Assembly: GCF_001942405.1 (NCBI RefSeq)
Contig: NZ_MKKA01000006.1
Location: 20,569 to 84,568, forward strand
Length of the DNA: 64,000 nt
Source of the DNA: Ornithinimicrobium sp. CNJ-824
GTDB lineage: Bacteria; Actinomycetota; Actinomycetes; Actinomycetales; Dermatophilaceae
Direction: 5' to 3'
Under the pieces are notes generated by a model. The model saw only the letters and a program-made list of their open reading frames with translations. It made no database searches and was not told where the DNA came from. Within the stretch, counting starts at the first letter, position 1. Every line of letters starts with the position of its first letter. The position numbers were made by a program, and so were the translations under genes. Positions 8,415 to 22,806 of this stretch are shown here, in pieces.

Positions 8415-11324
8415 GTGGCCAAGACTGCGACCTCGACGTCCCGCACCCGCTCCGGCGGCACCAGCGGTGCCTCGACCCGACCTCGCAGCCGCTCGGGCTC
8501 GGGGAGCCGGGGCGGCACCTCCGGCCGCGGATCCGCCGCCCAGGGCCAGGAGGGCCCGTCCCTGCCGGGCAAGGCCTTCCGCGGGATCGCCGGGGCCACG
8601 GGCGGCACCGTCCGCGCGATGACGGACACGGCCCGCGACCTGGAGCCCGAGCACCGCCGCGACGGCGCCGGGTTCCTCCTGCTGGCGCTCGCGCTCGTCG
8701 TGGCGCTGCGCGAGTGGTGGGGCCTGGACGGCATGTTCGGCGACGCGGTGCACGCCGTGGCGGCCGGCACCTTCGGCCGGGTGGCGCTCGTGCTGCCGGT
8801 CGTGCTGCTCTTCTTCGCCGTGCGCCTGTTCCGTCGCCCGGGCGAGCAGCAGGCGACCAACCGGATGTCGATCGGCACGGTGGCCCTGCTCCTGGCCGGA
8901 AGCGGGCTGACCCACCTGGCCACCGGCGCCCCCGACTACGCCGAGGGCCCCGCGGTCATGCAGGCCTCGGGCGGCATCCTGGGATTCATCGCCTCCTCGA
9001 TGCTCTCGGCGGCGATCACCGCCACGGGTGCGGCCGTCGTCCTGGGGCTGCTGGCCGTGTTCGGCTTCCTCGTGCTGACCCGCACGCCCGTGCACCGCAT
9101 CCCGGACCGCCTGCGCGAGCTGGAGCAGCAGCTGTTCGACTCGGCCCGGTTCGACCGCGTCGACCCGGTCACCGGCGAGGTGCTGCCCCGCCGCCGCCGT
9201 TCCCGCGCGCACCTGGACGAGCGCGACGGCGACGTGGCCTTCGAGCAGGCCGCCCAGGTGGACGGCACCGCGAAGGGTCGCTCCCTGCGGGCCGGGGCAC
9301 GCGCGGACGCGGCCCAGGCAGGCGCGGACGCACCGGCGGGGGCGGGGTCGCGCGACGGGTCACCCGCCCGCGGCCGCCGTGCCGGAGCACCCGCCGAGGC
9401 CGGCGCCACCGCGGCCCGGACCGCGCAGGGGTCGGCTCCCGGGCGGGCCGGGAACCGGGGGCGTGCCGAGGGGGACCGCACCGAGGAGATCCCGGCGGTG
9501 CGGCCGGGGCAGAAGCGTCCCGACAAGGTCCCGTCCAAGCCCCAGCTGGAGGCGCCCCCGACGAACCCGCTGCCCCAGCGGGTGGAGCAGCTGCAGCTGG
9601 CCGGTGACGTCACCTACACGCTGCCCGACCCCTCCGTGCTCAAGCCCGGGGCCCCCCACAAGGAGCGCTCGGAGGCCAACGACCGGGTCGTCGACGCCCT
9701 GACGGGCGTGCTGGACGACTTCAACATCGACGCCCAGGTGACCGGCTTCATGCGGGGCCCGACCGTCACCCGGTACGAGGTCGAGCTGGGCCCCGGGGTC
9801 AAGGTCGAGCGGATCACCGCCCTGTCCAAGAACATCGCCTACGCCGTCGCCTCGGCCGACGTGCGCATCCTCTCCCCGATCCCGGGCCGGTCGGCCGTGG
9901 GCGTCGAGATCCCCAACACCGACCGCGAGAACGTCAACCTCGGCGACGTCCTGCGCAGCCAGGCCGCACGCAACAACACCCACCCCATGGTCATGGGCGT
10001 GGGCAAGGACGTCGAGGGCGGCTACGTCATCGCCAACCTGGCCAAGATGCCCCACCTGCTCGTCGCCGGGGCCACCGGCTCCGGCAAGTCGAGCTTCGTC
10101 AACTCGATGATCACCTCGATCCTCATGCGGTCCACCCCGGACGAGGTCCGGATGATCCTCGTCGACCCCAAGCGGGTCGAGCTGACCGCCTACGAGGGCA
10201 TCCCGCACCTGATCACCCCGATCATCACCAACCCCAAGAAGGCCGCCGAGGCGCTGGCCTGGGTGGTCAAGGAGATGGACCACCGCTACGACGACCTGTC
10301 GGCCTTCGGCTACAAGCACGTCGACGACTTCAACAAGGCCGTCCGGGCCGGCAAGATCACCCCGCCGCCCGGGTCCGAGCGCGAGCTGCACCCCTACCCC
10401 TACCTGCTGGTGGTCGTGGACGAGCTGGCGGACCTGATGATGGTCGCCCCCCGCGACGTGGAGGAGTCGGTCGTGCGGATCACCCAGCTGGCCCGGGCCG
10501 CGGGGATCCACCTCGTGCTGGCCACGCAGCGGCCGTCGGTGGACGTGGTGACCGGTCTCATCAAGGCCAACGTCCCCAGCCGGATGGCGTTCGCGACCTC
10601 CTCGCTGGCCGACAGCAGGGTGGTCCTCGACCAGCCCGGTGCGGAGAAGCTCATCGGCCAGGGCGACGCGCTGTTCCTGCCGATGGGCGCCAGCAAGCCG
10701 ATGCGCATCCAGGGGGCCTGGGTGGCCGAGTCGGAGGTGCACGACGTGGTCGTCCACGTCACCGGCCAGCTCCAGCCGCGGTACGTCGAGGAGGTCGTCG
10801 CCGCCCCCGCCAAGAAGCAGGTCGACGAGGACATCGGCGACGACCTCGAGCTGCTCCTGCAGGCCGCCGAGCAGGTCATCACCACGCAGTTCGGCTCGAC
10901 GTCGATGCTGCAGCGCAAGCTGCGGGTCGGTTTCGCCAAGGCGGGCCGCCTGATGGACCTCATGGAGTCCCGTGGCATCGTCGGCCCGTCCGAGGGCTCC
11001 AAGGCCCGCGACGTGCTCGTCAAGCCCGACGACATGGAGGAGACCCTCGCCCTGCTGCGGGGCGACGACCCGCCGCCGCGGCCCGAGCTGGAGACCGACA
11101 GCGCCCCCTTCGACGCCCTCGCGGCCGAGGTCGTCGACGAGGGCGGGCCGGTGGACGAGGCCTGGGACGAGGAGACCGGGGCCGAGCCGACGCCTCCGGT
11201 GATCGGCCGCAACCCCGCCTACGACGGGGACCCCGTCTCCGGCAGCCGGGTTGAGGAGGCCGAGGACGAGGAGTCCGAGGACGCCTGGGGGCTGACCGAC
11301 CGCGGAGGCAGGGAGCGCTACTGA
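8415..11324 (+). CDS. ftsK: DNA translocase FtsK
   Basis: Septum-located hexameric motor that pumps chromosome termini into daughter cells and activates dimer resolution. 969 residues. Four N-terminal membrane helices lie at about 78-235, then a Lys/Ala/Gly-rich linker to about 400. The RecA-like motor has Walker A GATGSGKS near residue 552 and Walker [15 protein letters not shown]. It ends with a winged-helix gamma domain ([26 protein letters not shown]) that reads KOPS sites. The GTG at 8415 is preferred over the upstream ATG at 8355 because of the leaderless -10 and because the N-terminus then begins VAKTATSTS. The order ftsK, rimO, pgsA, cinA, clgR resembles the mycobacterial ftsK-pgsA3-clgR region. 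Confidence 0.95.
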   Translation: MAKTATSTSRTRSGGTSGASTRPRSRSGSGSRGGTSGRGSAAQGQEGPSLPGKAFRGIAGATGGTVRAMTDTARDLEPEHRRDGAGFLLLALALVVALREWWGLDGMFGDAVHAVAAGTFGRVALVLPVVLLFFAVRLFRRPGEQQATNRMSIGTVALLLAGSGLTHLATGAPDYAEGPAVMQASGGILGFIASSMLSAAITATGAAVVLGLLAVFGFLVLTRTPVHRIPDRLRELEQQLFDSARFDRVDPVTGEVLPRRRRSRAHLDERDGDVAFEQAAQVDGTAKGRSLRAGARADAAQAGADAPAGAGSRDGSPARGRRAGAPAEAGATAARTAQGSAPGRAGNRGRAEGDRTEEIPAVRPGQKRPDKVPSKPQLEAPPTNPLPQRVEQLQLAGDVTYTLPDPSVLKPGAPHKERSEANDRVVDALTGVLDDFNIDAQVTGFMRGPTVTRYEVELGPGVKVERITALSKNIAYAVASADVRILSPIPGRSAVGVEIPNTDRENVNLGDVLRSQAARNNTHPMVMGVGKDVEGGYVIANLAKMPHLLVAGATGSGKSSFVNSMITSILMRSTPDEVRMILVDPKRVELTAYEGIPHLITPIITNPKKAAEALAWVVKEMDHRYDDLSAFGYKHVDDFNKAVRAGKITPPPGSERELHPYPYLLVVVDELADLMMVAPRDVEESVVRITQLARAAGIHLVLATQRPSVDVVTGLIKANVPSRMAFATSSLADSRVVLDQPGAEKLIGQGDALFLPMGASKPMRIQGAWVAESEVHDVVVHVTGQLQPRYVEEVVAAPAKKQVDEDIGDDLELLLQAAEQVITTQFGSTSMLQRKLRVGFAKAGRLMDLMESRGIVGPSEGSKARDVLVKPDDMEETLALLRGDDPPPRPELETDSAPFDALAAEVVDEGGPVDEAWDEETGAEPTPPVIGRNPAYDGDPVSGSRVEEAEDEESEDAWGLTDRGGRERY

Positions 11325-11352
11325 GCAGGCGGGCCGGCGTCCCGGCCGACCG

Positions 11353-11358
11353 TAGACT
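11353..11358 (+). promoter_or_regulatory. -10 hexamer TAGACT for rimO
   Basis: TAGACT, 7 bases, then ATG 11366; leaderless geometry 41 bases after the ftsK stop. Confidence 0.45.
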
Positions 11359-11365
11359 GGCGGGC

Positions 11366-12857
11366 ATGTCCCGCTCCGTCGCCGTCGTCACGCTCGGCTG
11401 CACCCGCAACGAGGTCGACTCCGAGGAGCTCGCCGGACGCCTCGCCGCCGAGGGGTGGACCCTGGTGCAGGACGCGGCCGAGGCGGACGTCGCCGTGGTC
11501 AACACCTGCGGCTTCGTCGAGCAGGCCAAGAAGGACTCCATCGACGCGCTGCTGGAGGCCAACGACCTCAAGCGGACCGGACGCACGCAGAAGGTCGTGG
11601 CCGTGGGCTGCATGGCGGAGCGCTACGGCGAGCAGCTGGCCGCCGAGCTGCCCGAGGCCGACGCCGTCCTGGGCTTCGACTCCTACACCGACATGTCCGG
11701 CCACCTTCGTCGGATCCTGGTCGGCGAGCGGCCGGCCTCCCACGCCCCCCGCGACCGGCGCACCCTGCTGCCCCTCGCGCCGGCGGCACGGCACACCTCC
11801 GGTCCGACGCCGTCGCTGCCCGGCCACCAGCAGGTCGCGGCGCCCTCGCCCGGACCCGCCGGGGACGAGACGGGCGCCCCACTGTCCCAGGTCGCCCCGC
11901 CCAGCGGCCCCCGGGTGGTCCGTGCCCGGCTGGACGGGCGCCCTGGGCGCCCTGAAGCTGGCCTCCGGCTGCGACCGACGGTGCGCGTTCTGCGCCATCC
12001 CGATGTTCCGCGGCGCGTTCGTCTCCCGCCCCCCGCAGGACGTCCTGACCGAGGCCCGCTGGCTGGCCGAGCGCGGGGTGCGGGAGGTGTTCCTCGTCAG
12101 CGAGAACACCACCTCCTACGGCAAGGACCTGGGCGACCTGCGCCTCGTCGACGGGCTTCTCGGCGAGCTCGCCGCCGTCGAGGGGATCGACCGGGTCCGC
12201 GTCTCCTACCTCCAGCCGGCCGAGATCCGTCCCGACCTGCTGGACGCGATGGCCGGGACCCCCGGGGTGGCCCCCTACTTCGACATCTCCTTCCAGCACG
12301 CCTCCGGGCCGCTGCTGCGGCGGATGCGACGCTTCGGCGACCGGCAGAGCTTCCTCACCCTCCTGGAGCAGGTGCGCGCCCGGGTGCCGGAGGCGGGCAT
12401 CCGGACCAACGTCATCGTGGGCTTCCCCGGCGAGACCGAGGAGGACCTGGCCGAGCTGACCGCCTTCCTCGAGGCCGCGCGCCTCGACGTGGTCGGCGTG
12501 TTCGGCTACTCCGACGAGGACGGCACCGAGGCGGAGGGGTACGACGGCAAGCTGGACGAGGCGACGGTGCAGGAGCGCGTCGGGCGGGTGAGCGCACTCG
12601 TCGAGGAGCTGACGGCCCAGCGGGCCGAGGAACGTGTCGGCACGACCGTGGAGGTGCTGGTGGAGGCGCTGGACGAGGACGACGGCCGGCTGGTCGGTCG
12701 GGCGGGCCAGCAGGGACCGGACGTCGACGGGGTCACCTACCTGCAGTCCGCGGACGGGGCCGTGCCCGAGGTGGCGGTCGGCTCGTTGGTCACCGCCCGG
12801 GTGGTCGCCACCGAGGGGGTCGACCTCGTGGCCGTGCCGTGCGAGGAGGCCCCGTGA
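11366..12857 (+). CDS. rimO: Ribosomal protein uS12 methylthiotransferase RimO, one frameshift
   Basis: Radical-SAM iron-sulfur enzyme that methylthiolates an aspartate of ribosomal protein S12. The N-terminal cluster-binding cysteines are in TLGCTRN, VNTCGF and VGCMAE. The radical-SAM triad is [14 protein letters not shown]-like domain follows after about residue 425. The frame changes at GGG 11936-11938. Dropping one G gives [19 protein letters not shown], so the repaired protein is 496 residues. The insert between the two cluster domains is about 60 residues and Pro/Ala-rich, longer than I expect. It overlaps pgsA by GTGA at 12854-12857, so the two are cotranscribed. Confidence 0.92.
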
Positions 12858-13458
12858 TCGGCCCGCACGACCCGGACGGTCCGGACGTGGCCACCGCCGC
12901 CGCGGCGCCGCAGGCCTCGCCCTGGAACGTGCCCAACGCCCTGACGGTCCTGCGCATCCTCATGGTGCCCCTGTTCGGCTGGTTGCTGCTGGCCCACGGC
13001 GGGGAGGACGCGGCCTGGCGGTGGTGGGCCACCCTCGTCTTCGTCGTCGCCATCGCGACCGACTGGGTCGACGGCTTCCTCGCCCGTCGCGACGGGCTGA
13101 TCACGGACTTCGGCAAGCTGATGGACCCCATCGCCGACAAGGCCCTCACCGGGACCGCGCTCGTCGGGCTGTCGCTCGTGGGGGCGCTGCGTGGTGGATC
13201 ACGGTGGTCATCCTGGTCCGCGAGGTCGGCATCACCCTCATGCGGTTCGTCGTCATCCGTCGGGGCGTGATCCCCGCCAGCAAGGGGGGCAAGCTCAAGA
13301 CCGTGCTGCAGGCGCTGGCCATCACCCTGCTGCTCGTGCCCGTCGGAGGCCTGCTCGACACCCTGGGGATGTGGATGGCCTACGCCGCGGTGGTCGTCAC
13401 CGTCGTCACGGGGGTGGACTACGTGGGGCAGGCGTTCCGACCACGTCGCACGTCGTGA
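12854..13458 (+). CDS. pgsA: CDP-diacylglycerol-glycerol-3-phosphate 3-phosphatidyltransferase, one frameshift
   Basis: Membrane enzyme making phosphatidylglycerophosphate, the precursor of phosphatidylglycerol and cardiolipin. The CDP-alcohol phosphotransferase signature is complete: [10 protein letters not shown], then G and two downstream Asp in [12 protein letters not shown]. Four or five membrane helices follow. The frame moves at about 13190. Restoring one C (CTGCCGTGG) gives [21 protein letters not shown], which fits the family; the repaired length is 201 residues. GTG 12854 overlaps the rimO stop. Because PG synthesis should be essential, the frameshift is most likely an error in the sequence. 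Confidence 0.93.
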
Positions 13459-14025
13459 GCACGGGGGCCGACGGGTCGGGGTCCTGCGGCGGCCCGGCCC
13501 CCGGTGCCGCCGCGCGGGTGCTGGAGCTGCTCGGGGGCAGGGGGGGAGACCGTGGCCGCCGCCGAGTCCCTGACCGGGGGGCTGGTCTGCGCGGCGCTCA
13601 CCGAGGTCCCGGGGTCCAGCACGGTGGTCCGAGGTGGGGTGGTCTCCTACGCCACCGGGGTCAAGCGTGACGTGCTGGGCGTGCCGGCCGCCCTGCTGGA
13701 GGCCCACGGGGCGGTGTCGGGCCCCTGCGCGCTGGCGATGGCCGACGGCGCGCGCCGGCTGCTCGGTGCCGACTGGGGGCTGGCGACCACGGGCGTCGCC
13801 GGGCCCGACCCCAGCGAGGGGCACCCGGTGGGGACGGTGCACGTGGCGGTCGTCGGGGAACACGGGCAGGTGCACCGGGCGTTGCACCTGCAGGGCTCTC
13901 GCCGGCAGGTCCGCGACGCGACCGTGACGCAGGTGCTGGAGCTGCTCGAGCAGGTCGTTCGGCAGCTGTCGGTGGGGGCGGGTACGGTAGAGATCCGGTC
14001 GTCGGAGGATGCGAAGGAGGGTTGA
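13455..14025 (+). CDS. cinA: CinA C-terminal type nicotinamide-nucleotide amidohydrolase, one frameshift
   Basis: Stand-alone CinA C-domain (PncC type), which deamidates NMN to nicotinate mononucleotide in pyridine nucleotide salvage. GTG 13455 overlaps the pgsA stop. The first frame gives AARVLELLGGRG. After the seven-G run at 13540-13546 the frame continues GETVAAAESLTGGLVCAALTEVPGSS. Removing one G joins them as GGRGETVAAAESLTGG. Later motifs RGGVVSYATGVK, HGAVSGPCA and TTGVAGPDPSEGHPVGTV are typical. Repaired length is 189 residues. The N-terminal MoCF-like domain of full CinA is absent, as in many actinobacteria. Gene symbol is by family; pncC would also be acceptable. Confidence 0.88.
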
Positions 14026-14028
14026 GGC

Positions 14029-14367
14029 ATGGTGCTGCTGCGTCGTGAGCTGGGTGACGTCCTGCGCGAGCGCCGTCAGGGCCAGGGTCGGACCCTGCGC
14101 GAGGTGAGCGCCGAGGCCTCCTGCTCCCTGGGCTACCTCTCCGAGATCGAGCGGGGGGAGAAGGAGGCCTCCTCCGAGCTGCTCGCCTCCATCTGCCGGG
14201 CCCTGGACCTGCCCCTGTCCCAGATGCTCTCCGACGTCGCCGACCGGATCAGCCTGACCGAGGCGGCCGACACGCAGATGACCGCCCTGCTGACGGAGGG
14301 CCTGGCCCGTCCGCTGCGCCAGGACCAGGTGCGCCGCCGGCGCGACCAGGTCGTCCCCGCCGCCTGA
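14029..14367 (+). CDS. clgR: XRE-family regulator, ClgR-like
   Basis: 112-residue helix-turn-helix protein: LRREL, then [49 protein letters not shown], and a short Arg-rich tail. Sequence and position (downstream of ftsK, pgsA and cinA) match ClgR, the actinobacterial activator of clpP/clpC protease genes. An AAGGAGGG ribosome-binding site lies 9 bases before ATG 14029, which follows the cinA stop by 3 bases. The C-terminal end lacks the Ala-Ala degron seen in Streptomyces ClgR in a strict sense but does end PAA. The ClgR assignment rests on context as much as on sequence. Confidence 0.85.
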   Translation: MVLLRRELGDVLRERRQGQGRTLREVSAEASCSLGYLSEIERGEKEASSELLASICRALDLPLSQMLSDVADRISLTEAADTQMTALLTEGLARPLRQDQVRRRRDQVVPAA

Positions 14368-14382
14368 CGCGACCTTCACCGC

Positions 14383-14398
14383 ATACCCCTGGGGGTAT
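14383..14398. promoter_or_regulatory. CsoR/CstR-type operator before rhodanese gene
   Basis: ATACCCC-TG-GGGGTAT, a perfect 7-bp inverted repeat of the C-tract type bound by CsoR-family copper or persulfide sensors. It overlaps the -10 hexamer by three bases. No CsoR/CstR gene is in the window, so the regulator would act in trans. Confidence 0.6.
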
Positions 14399-14401
14399 AA
14401 T
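14396..14401 (+). promoter_or_regulatory. Consensus -10 TATAAT, leaderless, for rhodanese gene
   Basis: A perfect TATAAT, rare in this GC-rich sequence, then 6 bases and ATG 14408. It shares bases with the right arm of the operator, so repressor binding would block the promoter. Confidence 0.65.
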
Positions 14402-14407
14402 GGGCGC

Positions 14408-14872
14408 ATGCGCTCCCTCGCCCGTCGCCCCGCCGTCCGTCGCCTTCTGGTCCTGGCCCCCGTCGCCGCGCTCCTCGCGGGCTGCGCAGGTGGGACGGCC
14501 GAGGACGTCCCCGCCCCGGCCACCAGCGCGGTCTCGTCGCAGGCCGACCAGGCCGGTCCCGACCCGGGGGTCGACGCCTTCGCCGAGCGCGTGGCCGAGG
14601 ACGGGACCGTCGTGCTGGACGTGCGGACGCCGGCGGAGTTCGCCCAGGGACACCTGCCCGGCGCCGTCAACGTCGACCTGCAGTCCGCGGACTTCCAGGA
14701 GCGGATCGGCGAGCTGGACCGGGACGAGCGCTACGCGGTCTACTGCCAGTCCGGCAACCGGTCGGGGCAGGCGCTGACCGCGATGGTCGGCGAGGGCTTC
14801 TCCGACGTCGCCCACCTGGAGGGCGGGATCGGCGCCTGGCAGGCGGCCGGCCTGCCCGTCGTCACCGGCTGA
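14408..14872 (+). CDS. Rhodanese-domain lipoprotein
   Basis: 154-residue exported lipoprotein carrying a single rhodanese (sulfurtransferase) domain. Signal peptide with lipobox LLAGC (Cys about 27), then an Ala/Pro spacer to about 50. The rhodanese fold spans 53-152 with VVLDVRTPAEFAQGHLPGAVNVDL and active-site loop YCQSGNRSGQA, where Cys is the persulfide carrier. Its place outside the membrane suggests handling of thiosulfate or persulfide in the envelope. The CsoR/CstR-like operator at its promoter supports a response to reactive sulfur or copper. The end of the gene is part of a 26-bp tandem duplication (14851-14902). Confidence 0.85.
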   Translation: MRSLARRPAVRRLLVLAPVAALLAGCAGGTAEDVPAPATSAVSSQADQAGPDPGVDAFAERVAEDGTVVLDVRTPAEFAQGHLPGAVNVDLQSADFQERIGELDRDERYAVYCQSGNRSGQALTAMVGEGFSDVAHLEGGIGAWQAAGLPVVTG

Positions 14873-14902
14873 CCGACCTGCCCGTCGACACCGGCTGACC
14901 GG
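14851..14902. repeat. Tandem duplication, 2 x 26 bp, across rhodanese stop codon
   Basis: Two adjacent 26-base copies starting CCTGCCCGTCG and ending CGGCTGACCG, differing at two positions. The first copy encodes the protein's last residues (LPVVTG) and stop; the second lies just downstream in the 3' region. Confidence 0.85.
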
Positions 14903-14924
14903 CCGGACCGGGGCGCCCGGAGCG

Positions 14925-15782
14925 CTAGCCGTAGCTGCGCCGGCCGTGGCCCAGCGGCGTCTGCCGGGCACCGTCGTCGGTGGGTGCCGGGCCTCCCTGG
15001 CAGGTCGGGCAGTAGAACATCACCCGCTGCTGCGGCTGCCTGCCGACCGGGGCCAGCCGCACGGTGGTGCCGCACCGCTTGCAGGGCAGTCCGACCCGCC
15101 CGTGGACCCAGGCGTCGTCGGCACCGACGTCGGCCCTCCCCGTCACGGTGGTCCGGCCGGCCCGGCAGCTGAGGACGAGGAGGCGGCGCGCCGTGGCGAG
15201 CAGCTCGGCCACCTGGGTCTCCGCCAGCTCGCCCACCGGGGTCCAGGGGCCGATCCCGTGCAGGAACAGCGGCTCGGCGGTGAAGATCGTGCCCATCCCG
15301 GCGACGTTGCGCTGGTCCAGGCAGGCCTCGGTGATCGTCCGCCCGGGGTCGGCCCGCACGTTCGCCAGCGCCTGCGCCGCGTCGTAGGCGGGGTCCAGCA
15401 GGTCGGGTCCCAGGTGCCCGACCACGCGGTGCTCCTCGGTGGTACGGACCAGGTCCAGCATGCCCAGGGAGTCCCCGACCGCCACCCGGGCCGAGGTCCA
15501 CAGCAGGGCCCGGACGGTGTGCGCCCGGCCCAGGGCGCGCCGCCGCCCCACCGGGTGGACCCGCCAGGAGCCCTCCATCCGCAGGTGGCTGTGCAGGGTG
15601 AGTCCGCCCTCGACGCGGTGGAGCAGGTGCTTGCCCCGGGGCACCACCTCGACCGTGCGGCGGCCCGACAGGTCGGTCGTGGCCAGCGAGGGCACGCGCA
15701 GGTCGCTGCCCTCGAGCACCGCCCCGGCGAGCGACCCGTGCAGGCGGCGGGCGGTCCGCCAGACGGCGTCACCCTCGGGCAC
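14925..15782 (-). CDS. Formamidopyrimidine/endonuclease VIII family DNA glycosylase (Nei-like)
   Basis: Base-excision repair glycosylase/AP lyase. 285 residues starting (V/M)PEGDAVWRTARRLHG: after Met removal Pro2 is the Schiff-base nucleophile and Glu3 is the partner, as in actinobacterial Nei2. H2TH region NVAGMGTIFTAE and C-terminal zinc finger CKRC...CPTC are present. The preference is probably for oxidised pyrimidines or single-stranded lesions, since MPEGD rather than MPELPE favours Nei over Fpg. GTG 15782 is the only start that puts Pro at position 2. It converges on the rhodanese lipoprotein gene. Confidence 0.9.
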   Translation of the reverse strand: MPEGDAVWRTARRLHGSLAGAVLEGSDLRVPSLATTDLSGRRTVEVVPRGKHLLHRVEGGLTLHSHLRMEGSWRVHPVGRRRALGRAHTVRALLWTSARVAVGDSLGMLDLVRTTEEHRVVGHLGPDLLDPAYDAAQALANVRADPGRTITEACLDQRNVAGMGTIFTAEPLFLHGIGPWTPVGELAETQVAELLATARRLLVLSCRAGRTTVTGRADVGADDAWVHGRVGLPCKRCGTTVRLAPVGRQPQQRVMFYCPTCQGGPAPTDDGARQTPLGHGRRSYG

Positions 15783-15832
15783 GTCGTCCGTCTCCGGTGC
15801 TGCTCACCTGCACACCGTAGGTCAGGTGAGGG

Positions 15833-16018
15833 TCAGACCACCCGGTCGAGGAGCCACCGGCGGCCGCCGGCGCTGTCGACCAGGGCGAGGTGGTCGGCCA
15901 CCCCGTCGACGGGCAGCACGTCGTCGGCCAGCGCCGCCCGGACCGCCTCGACGGCCTGCCAGAGGTGAACCAGGCGCCGCTCGGCGCGCAGGCCGAGGAG
16001 GCAGACCGCGAGGGCCAC
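15833..16018 (-). CDS. Small ORF of 61 residues, unknown
   Basis: Not recognised. It starts at GTG 16018 with GGCGGGGAT 8 bases upstream, and reads MALAVCLLGLRAERRLVHLWQ, a short hydrophobic start followed by an amphipathic helical stretch. Almost every codon ends in G or C, as in the real genes here, so coding is plausible. It lies 30 bases after, and in frame with, the stop of the peroxidase-related gene on the same strand, and could be the last gene of that operon. The 266-base gap to the glycosylase gene holds nothing else visible. Confidence 0.4.
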   Translation of the reverse strand: MALAVCLLGLRAERRLVHLWQAVEAVRAALADDVLPVDGVADHLALVDSAGGRRWLLDRVV

Positions 16019-16048
16019 AGCGACCAGATCCCCGCCGTGGTCGGCCGG

Positions 16049-16627
16049 TCAGCGTGCCTGCGAGTGGTACTCGACGTTCGGCACCATCGCCAGCGCCGTA
16101 GAGATGCGGTTGGTCATGTTGAACATGCCGATGACCTGGACCGCCTCAAGGATCTGGTGGTCGTCGAGCCCGACGGCGCGCAGGGGCCCGAGGTCGTCCG
16201 GGGTCACCTCGGCGGGGGTGAGGGTCAGCTTCTCGGCGTACGCGCAGAGCGCGGCCTCCCGCTCGGACAGGTCGGCCTGGCGCCAGTTGACCGCCACGAG
16301 GTCGGCGGTGACGGGGTCCTGGGTGTGGTGGCGCAGCGCGGCGCCGTGGGACACGGCGCAGTAGGTGCAGCGGTTGAGGCCGCTGACGACGACGGCCAGG
16401 AGCTCCCGCTCGGCGTTGGTGAGGTGGCCCTCCTTGTTGACGAGGAGGTTGAAGTAGTTCCACCACGCCTGGAACTGCTCGCCGTTGTAGGCCTGGGCGA
16501 CGAACACGTGGGGGACGAAGCCGAACACCTCCCGCGACCTGTCCCACAGCCGACGCACGCCCTCGGGCACGTCCTCTCGGGCGGGAAGGGGGAGGGCGGA
16601 GACGGACGGGTCGGCGACGCTGCTCAT
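16049..16627 (-). CDS. Carboxymuconolactone decarboxylase/AhpD-type peroxidase-related protein
   Basis: 192-residue protein of the uncharacterised peroxidase-related (AhpD-like) family, thought to use a CxxC redox pair. [18 protein letters not shown] holds the CxxC and downstream His. [11 protein letters not shown] is the usual helix before it, and the C-terminus SQAR is family-like. ATG 16627 overlaps the stop of the EamA gene (ATGA). A TAGATT hexamer (16634-16639) 6 bases upstream may give a separate leaderless transcript. The physiological substrate is unknown. Confidence 0.85.
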   Translation of the reverse strand: MSSVADPSVSALPLPAREDVPEGVRRLWDRSREVFGFVPHVFVAQAYNGEQFQAWWNYFNLLVNKEGHLTNAERELLAVVVSGLNRCTYCAVSHGAALRHHTQDPVTADLVAVNWRQADLSEREAALCAYAEKLTLTPAEVTPDDLGPLRAVGLDDHQILEAVQVIGMFNMTNRISTALAMVPNVEYHSQAR

Positions 16628-17535
16628 GGCGCCAATCTAGGCGACCGGCGCCGCGCCGTCAGGGCCAGCCCGAGCAGGACGACCGCGACGCCGACGGCGG
16701 TCAGGAGGGAGAGGTGCTCGTGCAGGACCAGCACGCCCAGCACGGTGGCGGTGACCGGCTCGGTGAGCGAGAGCGTGGCGACCGTGCCCGAGGGCAGGAC
16801 CGCGAGACCCCGCTGGAAAAGGACGTAGGCGACCCCCGTGGCGACGAGACCGAGCCACAGCACCATGAGGGCGCCGGGTGCCGTGCCCAGCCACGACAGG
16901 TCGGCCCCGGGCAGGACGGGGACCAGCAGCACGGCACCGACCCCGAAGAAGGCGGCCATCACCACGATGCCGCGCGCACCACGCAGCAGCAGGGTGCGCG
17001 CGGCCACGGTGTAGCCGGCGTAGGAGACGCCCGCACCCAGGGAGGCCGCGACACCAGGAGGGTCGACGGACCGGTCGGCGACCCCGGCCCCGGCGACGAG
17101 GAGGGCGACCCCGACGACCGCGGTGGCGGTCCCCAGCACCCACCTGCGGCTGGCCCGCTCACCCAGCAGCAGCCCGAGCACCCCCGTGGCCGCAGGGGCG
17201 GTGCCCAGGGCCACGACCGTCCCGACGGCCACCCCGGCCCGGTCGACGCCGACGAAGAAGAAGGCCTGGTAGGCCGCCACGCACACGCCCCCGAGGAGCA
17301 TCACGACCCCGAGGGGGAGCCGACCGGGCCGCGCCCGTCGGGTCGTCGGGCGGCGCAGGGTCGACACCGCCAGGACGGCGAGCACGGCGGCGCCCAGGAG
17401 GATGCGCAGCGCGCCCACGGCCACGGGGTCCGCGCCGTCCGGGCCGAGAGCCCGCGCGGTGCCGGTCGTGCCCCACAGCGCGGCCGCACCTCCCGCCGAG
17501 AGCACCGCGGCGGTCGCGCCGGCGTGTCGAGTCAC
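16624..17535 (-). CDS. EamA/DMT-family transporter
   Basis: 303-residue inner-membrane protein with about ten hydrophobic helices in two EamA repeats (about 12-140 and 150-285); [16 protein letters not shown] opens the first repeat and [19 protein letters not shown] closes the second. This is the drug/metabolite exporter superfamily; the substrate cannot be predicted. GTG 17535 lies 23 bases after the Lhr stop on the same strand, so it is likely cotranscribed with lhr and with the downstream peroxidase-related gene. Confidence 0.88.
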   Translation of the reverse strand: MTRHAGATAAVLSAGGAAALWGTTGTARALGPDGADPVAVGALRILLGAAVLAVLAVSTLRRPTTRRARPGRLPLGVVMLLGGVCVAAYQAFFFVGVDRAGVAVGTVVALGTAPAATGVLGLLLGERASRRWVLGTATAVVGVALLVAGAGVADRSVDPPGVAASLGAGVSYAGYTVAARTLLLRGARGIVVMAAFFGVGAVLLVPVLPGADLSWLGTAPGALMVLWLGLVATGVAYVLFQRGLAVLPSGTVATLSLTEPVTATVLGVLVLHEHLSLLTAVGVAVVLLGLALTARRRSPRLAP

Positions 17536-17558
17536 GGGAGGAGTTCGACCACGGACGT

Positions 17559-22472
<4,914 letters not shown>

Positions 22473-22497
22473 CGGATCACTGTGCCACGGGGAGGTC

Positions 22498-22698
22498 TCA
22501 GACCTGGTCGTCGCTCTGCGGGACGAGCCGGCGACGGGTGGCGGTGACCACCCGGTTGCCGTGCGCACCGGTCACGGGCGGGGGCACCGGACGCTCCATG
22601 TCGCGCACCTCGTGGTGGAGCGTGCGGTGCGGCGGGCGCCACAGCTTCGCGGTCACCAGAAGCTTCTGCCACCAGGCCAGGTCCTGACGAGTGCTCAC
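22498..22698 (-). CDS. Small conserved-looking protein, 66 residues, unknown
   Basis: Starts at GTG 22698 with a strong ribosome-binding site (GGAGGAGACCC). Sequence begins STRQDLAWWQKLLVTAKLW and is basic and Arg/Pro-rich in the second half (VTATRRRL). No known domain is recognised. It lies 25 bases upstream of lhr on the same strand, so it may lead the lhr operon. GC-rich third positions support coding. Confidence 0.55.
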   Translation of the reverse strand: MSTRQDLAWWQKLLVTAKLWRPPHRTLHHEVRDMERPVPPPVTGAHGNRVVTATRRRLVPQSDDQV

Positions 22699-22769
22699 GG
22701 GTCTCCTCCACGGTGCGGGTGCGGGCGCGTCCATCCTCTCACCCCATGCGCCGGGCGAAAACCTGTGGT

Positions 22770-22795
22770 GGCCCGCCGACCCGCGGGCCTAGGCT
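22770..22795 (+). promoter_or_regulatory. Promoter region of ABC exporter genes
   Basis: Inverted repeat GGCCCGC (22770-22776)/GCGGGCC (22783-22789) sits immediately upstream of -10 TAGGCT (22790-22795). ATG follows 11 bases later. The repeat covers the usual -30 to -11 region, so it may be an operator. Confidence 0.4.
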
Positions 22796-22806
22796 TGCTC
22801 CTCGCC

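Noticed and set aside
12854..13458. pgsA as a pseudogene
   Set aside because: The catalytic motif and all helices are intact on either side of one missing C, and loss of this enzyme should not be tolerated; a sequence error is more likely.
13540..13546. Programmed slippage at the seven-G run in cinA
   Set aside because: A G-run could allow slippage, but fourteen similar indels occur elsewhere in ordinary short runs, so an error is the simpler explanation.
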